From the IMG/VR virus record IMGVR_UViG_3300035670_013228, positions 62,001 through 126,000 of that record: 64,000 nt of DNA; one strand, 5' to 3'. Source of the stretch: a virus. Below the pieces are notes generated by a model. That model searched no databases, was not told the origin of the DNA, and worked only from the letters and a program-made list of their open reading frames with translations. Made by a program: the position numbers and the translations under genes. Shown here one piece after another: positions 55,250-62,598 of the stretch (position 1 is its first letter; the number at the start of each line of letters is the position of its first letter).

Positions 55250-56681
55250 GAATATCCTCCATTATAAATCCATCACTATTATTTTTTGTATTTGTTACTA
55301 GCTCTAATCTGGTTTTACCTTCTGTAATTTTAGCGCACCAGCCTTTCATATGACAATTGATATAGTCATTATCGTCTAGTCCTCCACCATGACGACTAAT
55401 AAGCGGCACAAGTTTTCTATTACCATTTTCTGGACCGTCCTCAGATATCTCTTCTGGAGTTTTTCTTTTAAAGATGCTGAAATTACTACACAGCCATATA
55501 ATTCTATCTGAACCACTGGCTGTGTCGGTGCTCTCTTTTGTTATGCCGTCCCTATTTAATTGTATAAATGCCACTATTGGAATTTTATATTTGGTAGCAA
55601 AATTATGTAGCGATGTCATCATAAAACCCAATACTTGGTATTCTTTCATATCCTGAGATATCCCAGCAGAGTCCATTAGTTTCAGATAATCATAAAAAAT
55701 TACACAATCTTTAGCTGTTCCGTCATCATTTAAGCCAACATCTTTAATAAGCCATCGTCTCATAATCGAAAGTTGATCTTCGAATGGCTTACCGGCTATC
55801 GATTTATAAAATAATTTTGTTTCTTTTAGATCTTCTACAGCTGCTTTTATTTTTGATAGTTTGTTTGGTGTATCAGAAAACTTGCCGGTTTCGATATGAT
55901 TAATTTCTATTTCTGTCATCATAGCCAAAACTCTGTTCAAATGATCTTCTTTGGACATTTCGGTGTCCATATTTAGTACAGGAATTTTAAGCTTATTTGC
56001 TATGTAAAATCCCATATTATCGGACAAAAGAGTTTTACCAACTTTTGGTCTGGCTGCTATAACATTGATAGTGCCTTTCCTAAGACCTCCGCCTATAGCC
56101 TGATCATAAACAGGAAATCCTGTTGGTATACCGACTTGATCTATTTTGTTCTCTAGTAAGTTATTTATATAATCATCAAGATTTGAGCCAATACGTTCCG
56201 CATTATTATCAACATCATTTAGAAGATTAGAGAAATCAAAAATACTATCCTCAGCTATACCTAATATAGAACCTATGCTTTCGTTGCCAGTAACGTCTAA
56301 TATTTTGTCTTGTGCTTGTTCTAACTGTTGTCTTAATAGTCTAGCTATTTCTAGCTTACGAATTTTTGAAGCAAATTTTCTAATATTAGAAATATTAACA
56401 GGAAAATCTAGTATGGCTTTAAGATGTTGTATTTCCTCTTTTTTCGATAGAATATGAGATAATCCAAGTTCCTCTGCTACAGAAAATATCGACGCTACAT
56501 CGATAGATATTTTTATATCTCTATCCAATAATGTTTTAAGACATTTAAATATAAACTTATTACTATCTACTGTAAAAGAAGATTCCTGAATAATATCAGA
56601 AATATCTAGATACGCATCTTCAGTATATTTACATATTCCTGCCAAAACAGCTCTTTCGGCAGAAGTATCGCATAGGATCAT
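55218..56681 (-). CDS. dnaB: DnaB-family replicative helicase
   Basis: This 487-residue product is a DnaB-type ring helicase. SAERAVLAGICKY opens the N-terminal domain. RecA-fold motifs are GGLRKGTINVIAARPKVGKT (Walker A, ~195-215), VLNMDTEMSKED (motif H1a), and KDCVIFYDYLKLM with KIPIVAFIQLNRD (Walker B and H3 region). I chose the ATG at 56681 because GGGAG lies 9 bases upstream and the gap to the upstream gene is then 1 base; an ATG at 56735 would create a 53-base overlap and add 18 residues before the conserved N-terminus. It sits beside the primase, as in many phage replisomes. Confidence 0.87.
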   Translation of the reverse strand: MILCDTSAERAVLAGICKYTEDAYLDISDIIQESSFTVDSNKFIFKCLKTLLDRDIKISIDVASIFSVAEELGLSHILSKKEEIQHLKAILDFPVNISNIRKFASKIRKLEIARLLRQQLEQAQDKILDVTGNESIGSILGIAEDSIFDFSNLLNDVDNNAERIGSNLDDYINNLLENKIDQVGIPTGFPVYDQAIGGGLRKGTINVIAARPKVGKTLLSDNMGFYIANKLKIPVLNMDTEMSKEDHLNRVLAMMTEIEINHIETGKFSDTPNKLSKIKAAVEDLKETKLFYKSIAGKPFEDQLSIMRRWLIKDVGLNDDGTAKDCVIFYDYLKLMDSAGISQDMKEYQVLGFMMTSLHNFATKYKIPIVAFIQLNRDGITKESTDTASGSDRIIWLCSNFSIFKRKTPEEISEDGPENGNRKLVPLISRHGGGLDDNDYINCHMKGWCAKITEGKTRLELVTNTKNNSDGFIMEDIHANDEEIPFQ

Positions 56682-56682
56682 A

Positions 56683-57063
56683 TCAGCCTGCTCCCTGTGA
56701 ACATTTATTGCACTTATATCTCTCAACATTATCATGTATCAATGTTGGACTTATGCTTTCTTTTTTACCACAAATTCTACACACAACAGATATTGGCTGA
56801 AATTTTCTAACCCTTGGTGTGGGAGCATATTTAGCTAATTTTTTATCAATTTCTACATCGTCTTTATGTAAATTAGCTTCTGTCATACTATCAAACTTAT
56901 TAATAGACGATACTCTTGGTTTTTTATCACGAGTTTTTATAGAATAATTTGACTCTGCGATTTTGGGTTCATCATCAGTTATACCGCTTGGCACGTCCTT
57001 TGTCAACATGCTTTGCAACAAAGAGATCATTTCTTTAATTTGTTCTTGTGATAGATTATCCAT
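56683..57063 (-). CDS. Small zinc-ribbon protein
   Basis: This 126-residue product has an Asn/Asp/Lys-rich N-terminal part and a C-terminal four-cysteine ribbon, CRICGK (~96) and CNKCSQ (~118). It starts within an 8-base overlap of the upstream gene and ends 1 base before the helicase start. Zinc ribbons of this type usually bind nucleic acid or replisome partners. I do not recognise the family. A helicase-loading or primase-contact role is possible from position only. Confidence 0.55.
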   Translation of the reverse strand: MDNLSQEQIKEMISLLQSMLTKDVPSGITDDEPKIAESNYSIKTRDKKPRVSSINKFDSMTEANLHKDDVEIDKKLAKYAPTPRVRKFQPISVVCRICGKKESISPTLIHDNVERYKCNKCSQGAG

Positions 57064-57550
57064 GTTTTGACGCCTTAGTTTTTTGAATAGAAATAAGTAT
57101 ATCCGATAGATTTTTAATAGATGTTGCTATATATGTTAGTCTGTCTGATCTTTGTTTAGCATATTTTTTAATTTTATTTAATGCCGATGCCCTATCATTA
57201 TGCTTGATAGCTTGTGCGGATTTTTCTATATATCCGTAGCCCTTATATGAATTAATATCATCTGCTATAATATCTTTAATTGTTTCTTCGGACCAATTAT
57301 ATCTAGCTATTTCTCTATTTAATGTTCTTTGTATATGAAAAGAAAACTGTCCTAATCTATAACTGATTTCACCGCATTGTTCCGGAGTAAGTTTTTCTAG
57401 GACATCTCTATTCATTGTTAAGTATGATTGTAACTCTTGTTCAGGTAAAGCATTCGATAAATACGCTGGTAATCCAATATTATTTTCATATTCATCTAAA
57501 ATAGAATCCCAATGTTCTATTTCTTCTTTTGCTGTTCTACTAGTATTCAT
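57056..57550 (-). CDS. Helical protein of unknown function (recombination block)
   Basis: This 164-residue product appears almost wholly helical, with an acidic N-terminus and a central YRLGQFSFHIQRTLNREIA motif followed by ASALNKIKKYAKQRSDRLT. It lies between the RecA, nuclease and helicase genes. A recombination-mediator role like UvsY is conceivable because of size, helicity and neighbours, but I see no sequence match to UvsY. It overlaps both adjacent genes by 8-11 bases. Confidence 0.5.
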   Translation of the reverse strand: MNTSRTAKEEIEHWDSILDEYENNIGLPAYLSNALPEQELQSYLTMNRDVLEKLTPEQCGEISYRLGQFSFHIQRTLNREIARYNWSEETIKDIIADDINSYKGYGYIEKSAQAIKHNDRASALNKIKKYAKQRSDRLTYIATSIKNLSDILISIQKTKASKHG

Positions 57551-57950
57551 TTAGTATTCTCTTTTTCCATTCTGGTAATGATTCATTATATGGTAACTCT
57601 ATATATTCTATTTTATTAATACCGCACCATTCTTGCTTATCTTTATCTCTTTTTTTATGTCTTAAAAATCCCATCTTGTCTTTATGATAAAATCTAGAGA
57701 ATGCATAATGTTGTTCTCCGTGAACCTCTATACATTTTTTATTTAATGGCAGATAAAAATCTAAGAATAAAATTTCTGTTTTTCTGATATGAACAGGTAT
57801 TTCTTCTAATACTTGTAGTGTTGGAAAACAATCTCTAATTAACTGTCTTGCTAGTAAATGATAAGAAGATTTTTGTTCATCGTAGCTATTAGAAATACCT
57901 CCAATTAATTTCCAGTGATATATATTTCCGTCTAGGTCTTTGACTTGCAT
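57540..57950 (-). CDS. Vsr-like PD-(D/E)xK endonuclease
   Basis: This 136-residue product has a nuclease core typical of the Vsr/DUF559 group: LFLDFYLPLNKKCIEVHGEQHY (D64, E75), followed by RHKKRDKDKQEWC and IEYIELPY. It lacks the helix-turn-helix and NUMOD segments of the other Vsr-like protein in this window (40711-41502), so it may be a DNA-processing enzyme of the phage more than a homing endonuclease. It overlaps recA by 19 bases. Substrate is unknown. Confidence 0.65.
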   Translation of the reverse strand: MQVKDLDGNIYHWKLIGGISNSYDEQKSSYHLLARQLIRDCFPTLQVLEEIPVHIRKTEILFLDFYLPLNKKCIEVHGEQHYAFSRFYHKDKMGFLRHKKRDKDKQEWCGINKIEYIELPYNESLPEWKKRILNEY

Positions 57951-58957
57951 GGTGTACCAATAGTCTCATTTAGTTTTTCGTATAGTTCGTTATAAACCGT
58001 TTCATTCTCTGCTATATATTGTCTAAGTTTTTCTGTTCCTTGATATTTTTGCTTATCTCCTAAGCAACTAATTGTATACCATGCTCCGCTTTTATTAATT
58101 AGTCCAAAATCTATACACAAAGTTGCCAGCTCCATTGGTTTATCTATACCCTCTCCATACCTTATGAAACTTTTAATAGAGCCGCCAGGAGGGCCTAAAG
58201 CAGAGCATATGGTTTGCCAATCTACTTCCTGACCTATTTGAGGACCATCGGCACCGCTCAACCATGGCTTGAACATCTTAGCTTTAATTTTGATATCTGT
58301 TTGATATGCTATAGCTTGACCACTTTTTTCTTTCCACTCAACATTACCGTATCCAGGATTACCCATTAAATGAGTAATGCCTATAACTATGTTTTTATTC
58401 ACAGGTATTACATTCGCTACTTTACGACAAAATTTTGCTAGTAATTTTGCACCGTCTGCTCTTTGCATTTTATCCATTTCGCTAGTTATCTCAGCTTCTG
58501 TGCATAAAGCAGAATAGGAGTCGATTATCATAACAGATCCTGGTTCTTCATTAATAATTCTTTCTGCTATTTGAAGATACTCTTCTGCATGTAATATTTT
58601 ACCCTGTTGACTACCTATAATATTTAGTCTATTACAATCTAAATTTTTTATTCCTTCCAAGTCTCTTTTCTTGATTCTACCTTCTATGTTTAGATAGAAC
58701 ACTTCCCTAGGATTTTTTAAGGTTCCTTGATATTCTTCTTTCTGAGCAGTAGCCGCAAAGTCTAATGATGTTACTGTTTTTCCACACTTAGGATGTCCAG
58801 TCAATATAACAAAACTACCTTCTGGTATTCCACCATTTAGTATAATATCTAGAGCAGGACTAACCGGTATGGTGACCAATTCTCTGTCTATGATTGAATT
58901 AGCAGATAATAGTATATCTGAGCCGAAATCCTTTTTAACATCTTCTTTAATGCTCAT
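57932..58957 (-). CDS. recA: RecA/UvsX-type recombinase
   Basis: This 341-residue product is a RecA-fold strand-exchange protein. Walker A is GHPKCGKT (54-61); GSVMIIDSYSAL is Walker B; KNIVIGITHL matches the L2-adjacent strand of the family. It is about the length of bacterial RecA. It would drive recombination-dependent replication and repair together with the Rad52-like protein elsewhere in the window, which suggests two recombination routes. ATGA overlap with the upstream gene indicates operon expression. Confidence 0.85.
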   Translation of the reverse strand: MSIKEDVKKDFGSDILLSANSIIDRELVTIPVSPALDIILNGGIPEGSFVILTGHPKCGKTVTSLDFAATAQKEEYQGTLKNPREVFYLNIEGRIKKRDLEGIKNLDCNRLNIIGSQQGKILHAEEYLQIAERIINEEPGSVMIIDSYSALCTEAEITSEMDKMQRADGAKLLAKFCRKVANVIPVNKNIVIGITHLMGNPGYGNVEWKEKSGQAIAYQTDIKIKAKMFKPWLSGADGPQIGQEVDWQTICSALGPPGGSIKSFIRYGEGIDKPMELATLCIDFGLINKSGAWYTISCLGDKQKYQGTEKLRQYIAENETVYNELYEKLNETIGTPCKSKT

Positions 58958-59379
58958 TCGTCTAGGTCCTTAATTCTGGAAATAATATTTTTATTTGATT
59001 GTATATTTTTGATACCAAAAATTATATCTTCTTTTCTATCAACATGCTTAGTCATGGTCTGATTTTGTTGATCTAGTTTTGCTTGTTCCTTTACTATCAT
59101 ATCTGGTAGATGCGGCGCTCGCAAAGAATAAATTTTTTGTCCGTCTCTACTCAAAAGAGCAGCTATGATAGCTTTATCTGAATATTGTTTAAGTAGTTTA
59201 TTAGCAGAACCTATTTGGTTTCTAAAAAACTTGCTCCATTCTTTACTAATCCAAAACCTATAATGTAGGTCTTGCTTATCTTTTACTGCTTTTCTTTCAC
59301 ATATTATTTCTGTAATGTATTGTGCAGCAGAGACTAGCTTATCGTTGGAGTATTTAGATATGTACTTCTTTGATACCAT
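58954..59379 (-). CDS. Conserved phage protein of unknown function
   Basis: This 141-residue product is basic and helical, with a YRFWISKEWSKFFRNQIGSANKLL stretch and KIYSLRAPHLPDMIVKEQ. I recall similar proteins next to recA in large phages but no named family. It has a 26-base overlap with the upstream gene and an ATGA overlap with recA. No catalytic motif is visible. Confidence 0.5.
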   Translation of the reverse strand: MVSKKYISKYSNDKLVSAAQYITEIICERKAVKDKQDLHYRFWISKEWSKFFRNQIGSANKLLKQYSDKAIIAALLSRDGQKIYSLRAPHLPDMIVKEQAKLDQQNQTMTKHVDRKEDIIFGIKNIQSNKNIISRIKDLDE

Positions 59380-59782
59380 CTTTTTTATGTATTTTCTTTG
59401 CGCAATCTAATAGGCTACTATCAAATTTATCGATGAATCCAGATATTTGACATAGATAATCGACACCGGAGGGTACTGGTATATGATAAAAGCTTTCGAG
59501 TATTTGAGATATCTCTGTAAATTGTCCCATATCATTTACTGCCGACATTTCCATCCTTAGCTCCACATAGATTTCTCTTGGATAAGTACTAATATGTCTT
59601 GGATGTATAGGATCGTCAACAAGAATATTGGGATCATGGAGAAGTCCAGATAGATCTATATTAGGATCTAGTGGTTTGTTTTTAAGATTATCTTTTAGCT
59701 TATCTTTGATTTGTTCTCTAACTTTCTCAAAAACCTTTTGTTCTTCCGGAGACAAATCTAGTTTTATATTTTTATGATCCAT
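59354..59782 (-). CDS. Unknown acidic protein of the replication operon
   Basis: This 142-residue product starts MDHKNIKLDLSPEEQKVF, has a Lys/Asp-rich region, and contains HPRHISTYPREIYVELRMEM followed by a helical C-terminus. No family is recognised and no catalytic residues stand out. It overlaps the genes on both sides (11 and 26 bases), which is strong evidence that it is a real co-translated gene. Confidence 0.5.
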   Translation of the reverse strand: MDHKNIKLDLSPEEQKVFEKVREQIKDKLKDNLKNKPLDPNIDLSGLLHDPNILVDDPIHPRHISTYPREIYVELRMEMSAVNDMGQFTEISQILESFYHIPVPSGVDYLCQISGFIDKFDSSLLDCAKKIHKKDGIKEVHI

Positions 59783-60107
59783 GTGGCCTATATATATGGG
59801 TAGAGGGTTTGATACTATTATTCGAATAGTTTAGTTTTTTATTTTCATCATTCATCTCTGAAGCAGCTTTTGTCATAATAGCTACATTTCTAGTACCAGA
59901 CTGACTATTTCTGATCATAAGATCCTTTGATGTAATTTTGTTTTCTTTAACAGGGGCTTCTGTAGTTGACTTTGTGGTTGTATTCTTAATTACGCTAATT
60001 ATTTGCTTAGAGTCTAATTTAAGTTCTTTTTGTATATCTTCTATGGTTAGATTCTGCGACTGTAACCATAATATAGCATATTTTTGCGTTTTAGTAATCC
60101 TTGCCAT
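59772..60107 (-). CDS. Helix-turn-helix protein
   Basis: This 111-residue product has an N-terminal helix-turn-helix-like region (ITKTQKYAILWLQSQNLTIE then DIQKELKLDSKQIISVI) and a polar, probably disordered C-terminal half. It may bind DNA and regulate transcription or assembly. The gene ends 11 bases into the downstream gene and begins directly after the upstream stop. No family is assigned. Confidence 0.5.
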   Translation of the reverse strand: MARITKTQKYAILWLQSQNLTIEDIQKELKLDSKQIISVIKNTTTKSTTEAPVKENKITSKDLMIRNSQSGTRNVAIMTKAASEMNDENKKLNYSNNSIKPSTHIYRPHGS

Positions 60108-60509
60108 TCAATCAACCTCTCTTTCTGCATTATGATAATAAGCTATATTTTTTGAAGTTAAAAATTGTATATAAAAATTAAAAGCTTTTTCATTGACTGT
60201 CTTAAATTTAGTAGATGATTTGCATACACTATCTAAAAAAGTATTAGTTTTTTCTTCTCCGTATATAGAGATAGGATTATATAGTTTACCATTATTGGCA
60301 AGTTTGATCATATACTTATATGATCCATCAATTTTTCTATATTTTTTGGCATATACCAGATTATCATCCTGGTTCCTTAATGGAATATTATCGAGATATG
60401 CTTCTTGAGACCCATCAAGGGTATAAAAAAGGGTTTGATGAGCCCCGGCAGTGTTTTGTTTATCAAAAATACTATTGTTTGATCGAAAAAAATCCATAAT
60501 TATGTCCAT
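60108..60509 (-). CDS. Hypothetical protein
   Basis: This 133-residue product (MDIIMDFFRSNNSIF...) is not recognised. It is polar, with a run of Tyr/Lys/Asp and a probable alpha/beta fold. An in-frame ATG at 60497 would remove the 10-base overlap with the upstream gene. The frame is supported by tight packing with neighbours on both sides. No function can be stated. Confidence 0.45.
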   Translation of the reverse strand: MDIIMDFFRSNNSIFDKQNTAGAHQTLFYTLDGSQEAYLDNIPLRNQDDNLVYAKKYRKIDGSYKYMIKLANNGKLYNPISIYGEEKTNTFLDSVCKSSTKFKTVNEKAFNFYIQFLTSKNIAYYHNAEREVD

Positions 60510-60844
60510 TTCGGTTTTGGAGGTTTTTTTACTCTAGACATACCTTTAGGTAATGGTTTATCACTTACCGTTTGTTTATATTCATTATGTTTATGAGCTA
60601 GATATTGTTTATGATCATCGGTCAGTCTATCTCTATTACGATTTGCTAAGTCTCCAACAGTGCGTAATTCCGAGTCATGTTTTTTAATTGACGAGGATAC
60701 AGAACATATGTCGTCGTGATAGCTTCGTTCTGTTTTTGACGAATCACAAAATACGCATAATGGGCAATCGGTATAATCGGATATATGAAAAAATAATTCA
60801 AATTTTTTACTACATTTATTACAATAATATGTATATGTGGGCAT
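60500..60844 (-). CDS. FmdB-type zinc-ribbon protein
   Basis: This 114-residue product begins MPTYTYYCNKCSKKFELF, the FmdB-family zinc-ribbon start (C8, C11), with the second pair at C27, C30 or C33. A Lys/Pro-rich tail ends in KPPKPKWT. FmdB-type proteins are small regulators in bacteria and common in phages, but their role is poorly known. It starts at a single-base overlap with the HNH gene. Confidence 0.65.
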   Translation of the reverse strand: MPTYTYYCNKCSKKFELFFHISDYTDCPLCVFCDSSKTERSYHDDICSVSSSIKKHDSELRTVGDLANRNRDRLTDDHKQYLAHKHNEYKQTVSDKPLPKGMSRVKKPPKPKWT

Positions 60845-61443
60845 TATGGTTTCAGTAAATCAAGATAAGAATCAATATATTTCTTCCATTCCTCATAGTC
60901 TGTACTACTGTATATAGTAGTTAACTCCTTTGCTAGAGGCAAGTATCTTAATTCATAAAAAGGTTTTGTAGGCGCGGTAAGTATCTGCATATTAGCTTGT
61001 TCGGGTGTTTTATTAGATTTTTTACGATTGCAATTAATGCAAGCAGTAGTTATATTAGACCAATTTGTAGCAGAACTTTTATTAGAATAGAACTTACTTT
61101 TTGGCACAACATGATCATATGTTAATTCATTATATGAAAATTTTTTTCCACAATACTGACAAGTATAATTATCTCTAATAAATAGATTTTTTCTAGAAAA
61201 TTTTAGAGATCGACTATATATATCAAAGTATTTTGATGTTTTTGCCACCATTGGTACAGAGAATGTTCTTCCATTTGTTCCTTGTATATATTTATCTTTA
61301 TAGTACTCTATGATTTCGATTTTAAAAGTAGGATTATTTTCGTACTTAATAGACCATACTATAGCTTTTTGCCATCCAATAATTCTCAATGGCGAATAGT
61401 CTGCATTAAGTAGTAAACATTTACTATTTTCTGCTTTCTTCAT
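60844..61443 (-). CDS. HNH endonuclease
   Basis: This 199-residue product has an HNH nuclease with its zinc ligands: CQYCGKKF (C95, C98), TYDHVVPKSK (D110, H111), NI (N130) and CINCNRKKSN (C135, C138). The N-terminal ~80 residues (LLLNADYSPLRIIGWQKAI) match a bacterial HNH family widespread in phages. No helix-turn-helix of homing type is evident, so it may be an accessory nuclease in DNA processing or host-DNA breakdown. It overlaps phoH by 20 bases. Confidence 0.82.
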   Translation of the reverse strand: MKKAENSKCLLLNADYSPLRIIGWQKAIVWSIKYENNPTFKIEIIEYYKDKYIQGTNGRTFSVPMVAKTSKYFDIYSRSLKFSRKNLFIRDNYTCQYCGKKFSYNELTYDHVVPKSKFYSNKSSATNWSNITTACINCNRKKSNKTPEQANMQILTAPTKPFYELRYLPLAKELTTIYSSTDYEEWKKYIDSYLDLLKP

Positions 61444-62161
61444 AAATATCTAACTTAGCTAAGATTTTTGCTATTATAGGATTGCGAATAATATCATTGT
61501 CTGTTAAAGTAGAAATACCAATACCCTCAACATTAGCAAGATTGGTTATCATCTCATAAAAACCACCCTGTAAATGTCTGGCTAGATCGGATTGTGAAAC
61601 ATCTCCGGTCAATACCATTTTACTGTTTTGTCCAATCCTTGTCAACAACATTTTTAATTGTTCGTACGATGCATTTTGACACTCGTCAGCAACTATAAAA
61701 CTATCATGAAAATTACGGCCTCTCATAAAACCAAGAGGAACAATCTCAATTTTATTGTTGAGTTTTAGCGTTGTATTTAGAGCTTGTCCAATAAAATAAT
61801 TGATTTCGTCTTCTATTGGCAATAGATAGGGAAATAATTTTTCTTCGTATTTACCTGGTAGATATCCTATTTTTTCTCCTGCTTCAACAACGGGTCTTGT
61901 TATGATAATTTTTTTGATTTTGTCTTCTAGCAAATATTCTAACGCTAAACCAACAGCACAATGTGTTTTACCGCTACCAGCACTACCTTGACAAAAAGTA
62001 ATAGTATTTTCTACTATAGATCGTATATATTCTTTTTGATTTTCTGTTCTTGGTTTTAATCTATTCCTGGATGATAATCTTGTATTGTCTTGATTAAGGG
62101 GCGAATTTGTGAGATCAATAATTTTTTCTTTTCTAGTGCTACCATTTTTTTTCTTTCTCAA
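61424..62161 (-). CDS. phoH: PhoH-family ATPase
   Basis: This 245-residue product is a PhoH-like P-loop ATPase. FCQGSAGSGKTHCAVGLA carries Walker A (G59-T66), IITRPVVEAGEKIGYLPGKYEEK is the family signature following it, DSFIVADECQNASYEQLKM is Walker B, and VLTGDVSQSDL is the sensor-type motif. PhoH is common in marine and other large phages, with unclear function. The start is TTG at 62161 with AAAGGG 6 bases upstream; no ATG alternative fits. Confidence 0.88.
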   Translation of the reverse strand: MRKKKNGSTRKEKIIDLTNSPLNQDNTRLSSRNRLKPRTENQKEYIRSIVENTITFCQGSAGSGKTHCAVGLALEYLLEDKIKKIIITRPVVEAGEKIGYLPGKYEEKLFPYLLPIEDEINYFIGQALNTTLKLNNKIEIVPLGFMRGRNFHDSFIVADECQNASYEQLKMLLTRIGQNSKMVLTGDVSQSDLARHLQGGFYEMITNLANVEGIGISTLTDNDIIRNPIIAKILAKLDIYEESRK

Positions 62162-62180
62162 GTTATGCCCTTTATAATAA

Positions 62181-62213
62181 GTGATATATTAATAATAACA
62201 TATTAATATACAC
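62181..62213. repeat. AT-rich inverted repeat upstream of phoH
   Basis: Left arm GTGATATATTAATA (62181-62194) and right arm TATTAATATACAC (62201-62213) are inverted repeats with one bulged base and a 6-base loop, giving about 13 base pairs. It lies in the 58-base gap between the MazG-like gene and phoH. On the - strand it precedes TTATTATAAAGGG, so no T-tract follows. It could be an operator, processing site or weak terminator. Confidence 0.5.
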
Positions 62214-62219
62214 CATATA

Positions 62220-62585
62220 TCATATTACAAATGAGTTAAGGTCAGGAGCTTTCCATCCGTCTGGTTTTAGTACTTTACCATCTTCTCTCTTTTTTACTTT
62301 TCCTGTAACAGGATCTACTTTAGCGAAATTGGTTTTCATCACTTCATCCCATGCCCCTTGAGCATTGCTGCCTGTGCTGTTTATAGCTCCTGCTGTAACC
62401 ACAATGATATCTATTAAAGCATCTAGTATTTCTACTTTATCTTTATTATGTAGAGCCTCTTGTAATTCCGATACTTCTTCTTTGATAAGAGTATAATACA
62501 TATCTAGTTGAGATTGATTCCATTCGCAAACTGTTTGGTCACAAGCAACCATAAATTTTGTTTGATCTTCAAATACATTTCCCAT
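62220..62585 (-). CDS. MazG-like nucleotide pyrophosphohydrolase
   Basis: This 121-residue product matches the MazG/all-alpha NTP pyrophosphohydrolase superfamily: LIKEEVSELQEAL (E36, E37, E40) and VEILDALIDIIVV (E52, D55) form the EExxE...ExxD metal site. The C-terminus contains KREDGKVLKPDGW, as in phage and bacterial relatives. It would hydrolyse NTPs or dNTPs, perhaps shifting nucleotide pools. AAAGGAG lies 8 bases before the ATG. It ends at TGA and begins 13 bases after the reductase gene's stop. Confidence 0.82.
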   Translation of the reverse strand: MGNVFEDQTKFMVACDQTVCEWNQSQLDMYYTLIKEEVSELQEALHNKDKVEILDALIDIIVVTAGAINSTGSNAQGAWDEVMKTNFAKVDPVTGKVKKREDGKVLKPDGWKAPDLNSFVI

Positions 62586-62598
62586 TATATATTCTCCT

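Noticed and set aside
56681-56735. A longer N-terminus for the helicase starting at 56735.
   Set aside because: It would overlap the upstream gene by 53 bases and precede the conserved SAERAVLAG start; the ATG at 56681 has GGGAG at proper spacing.
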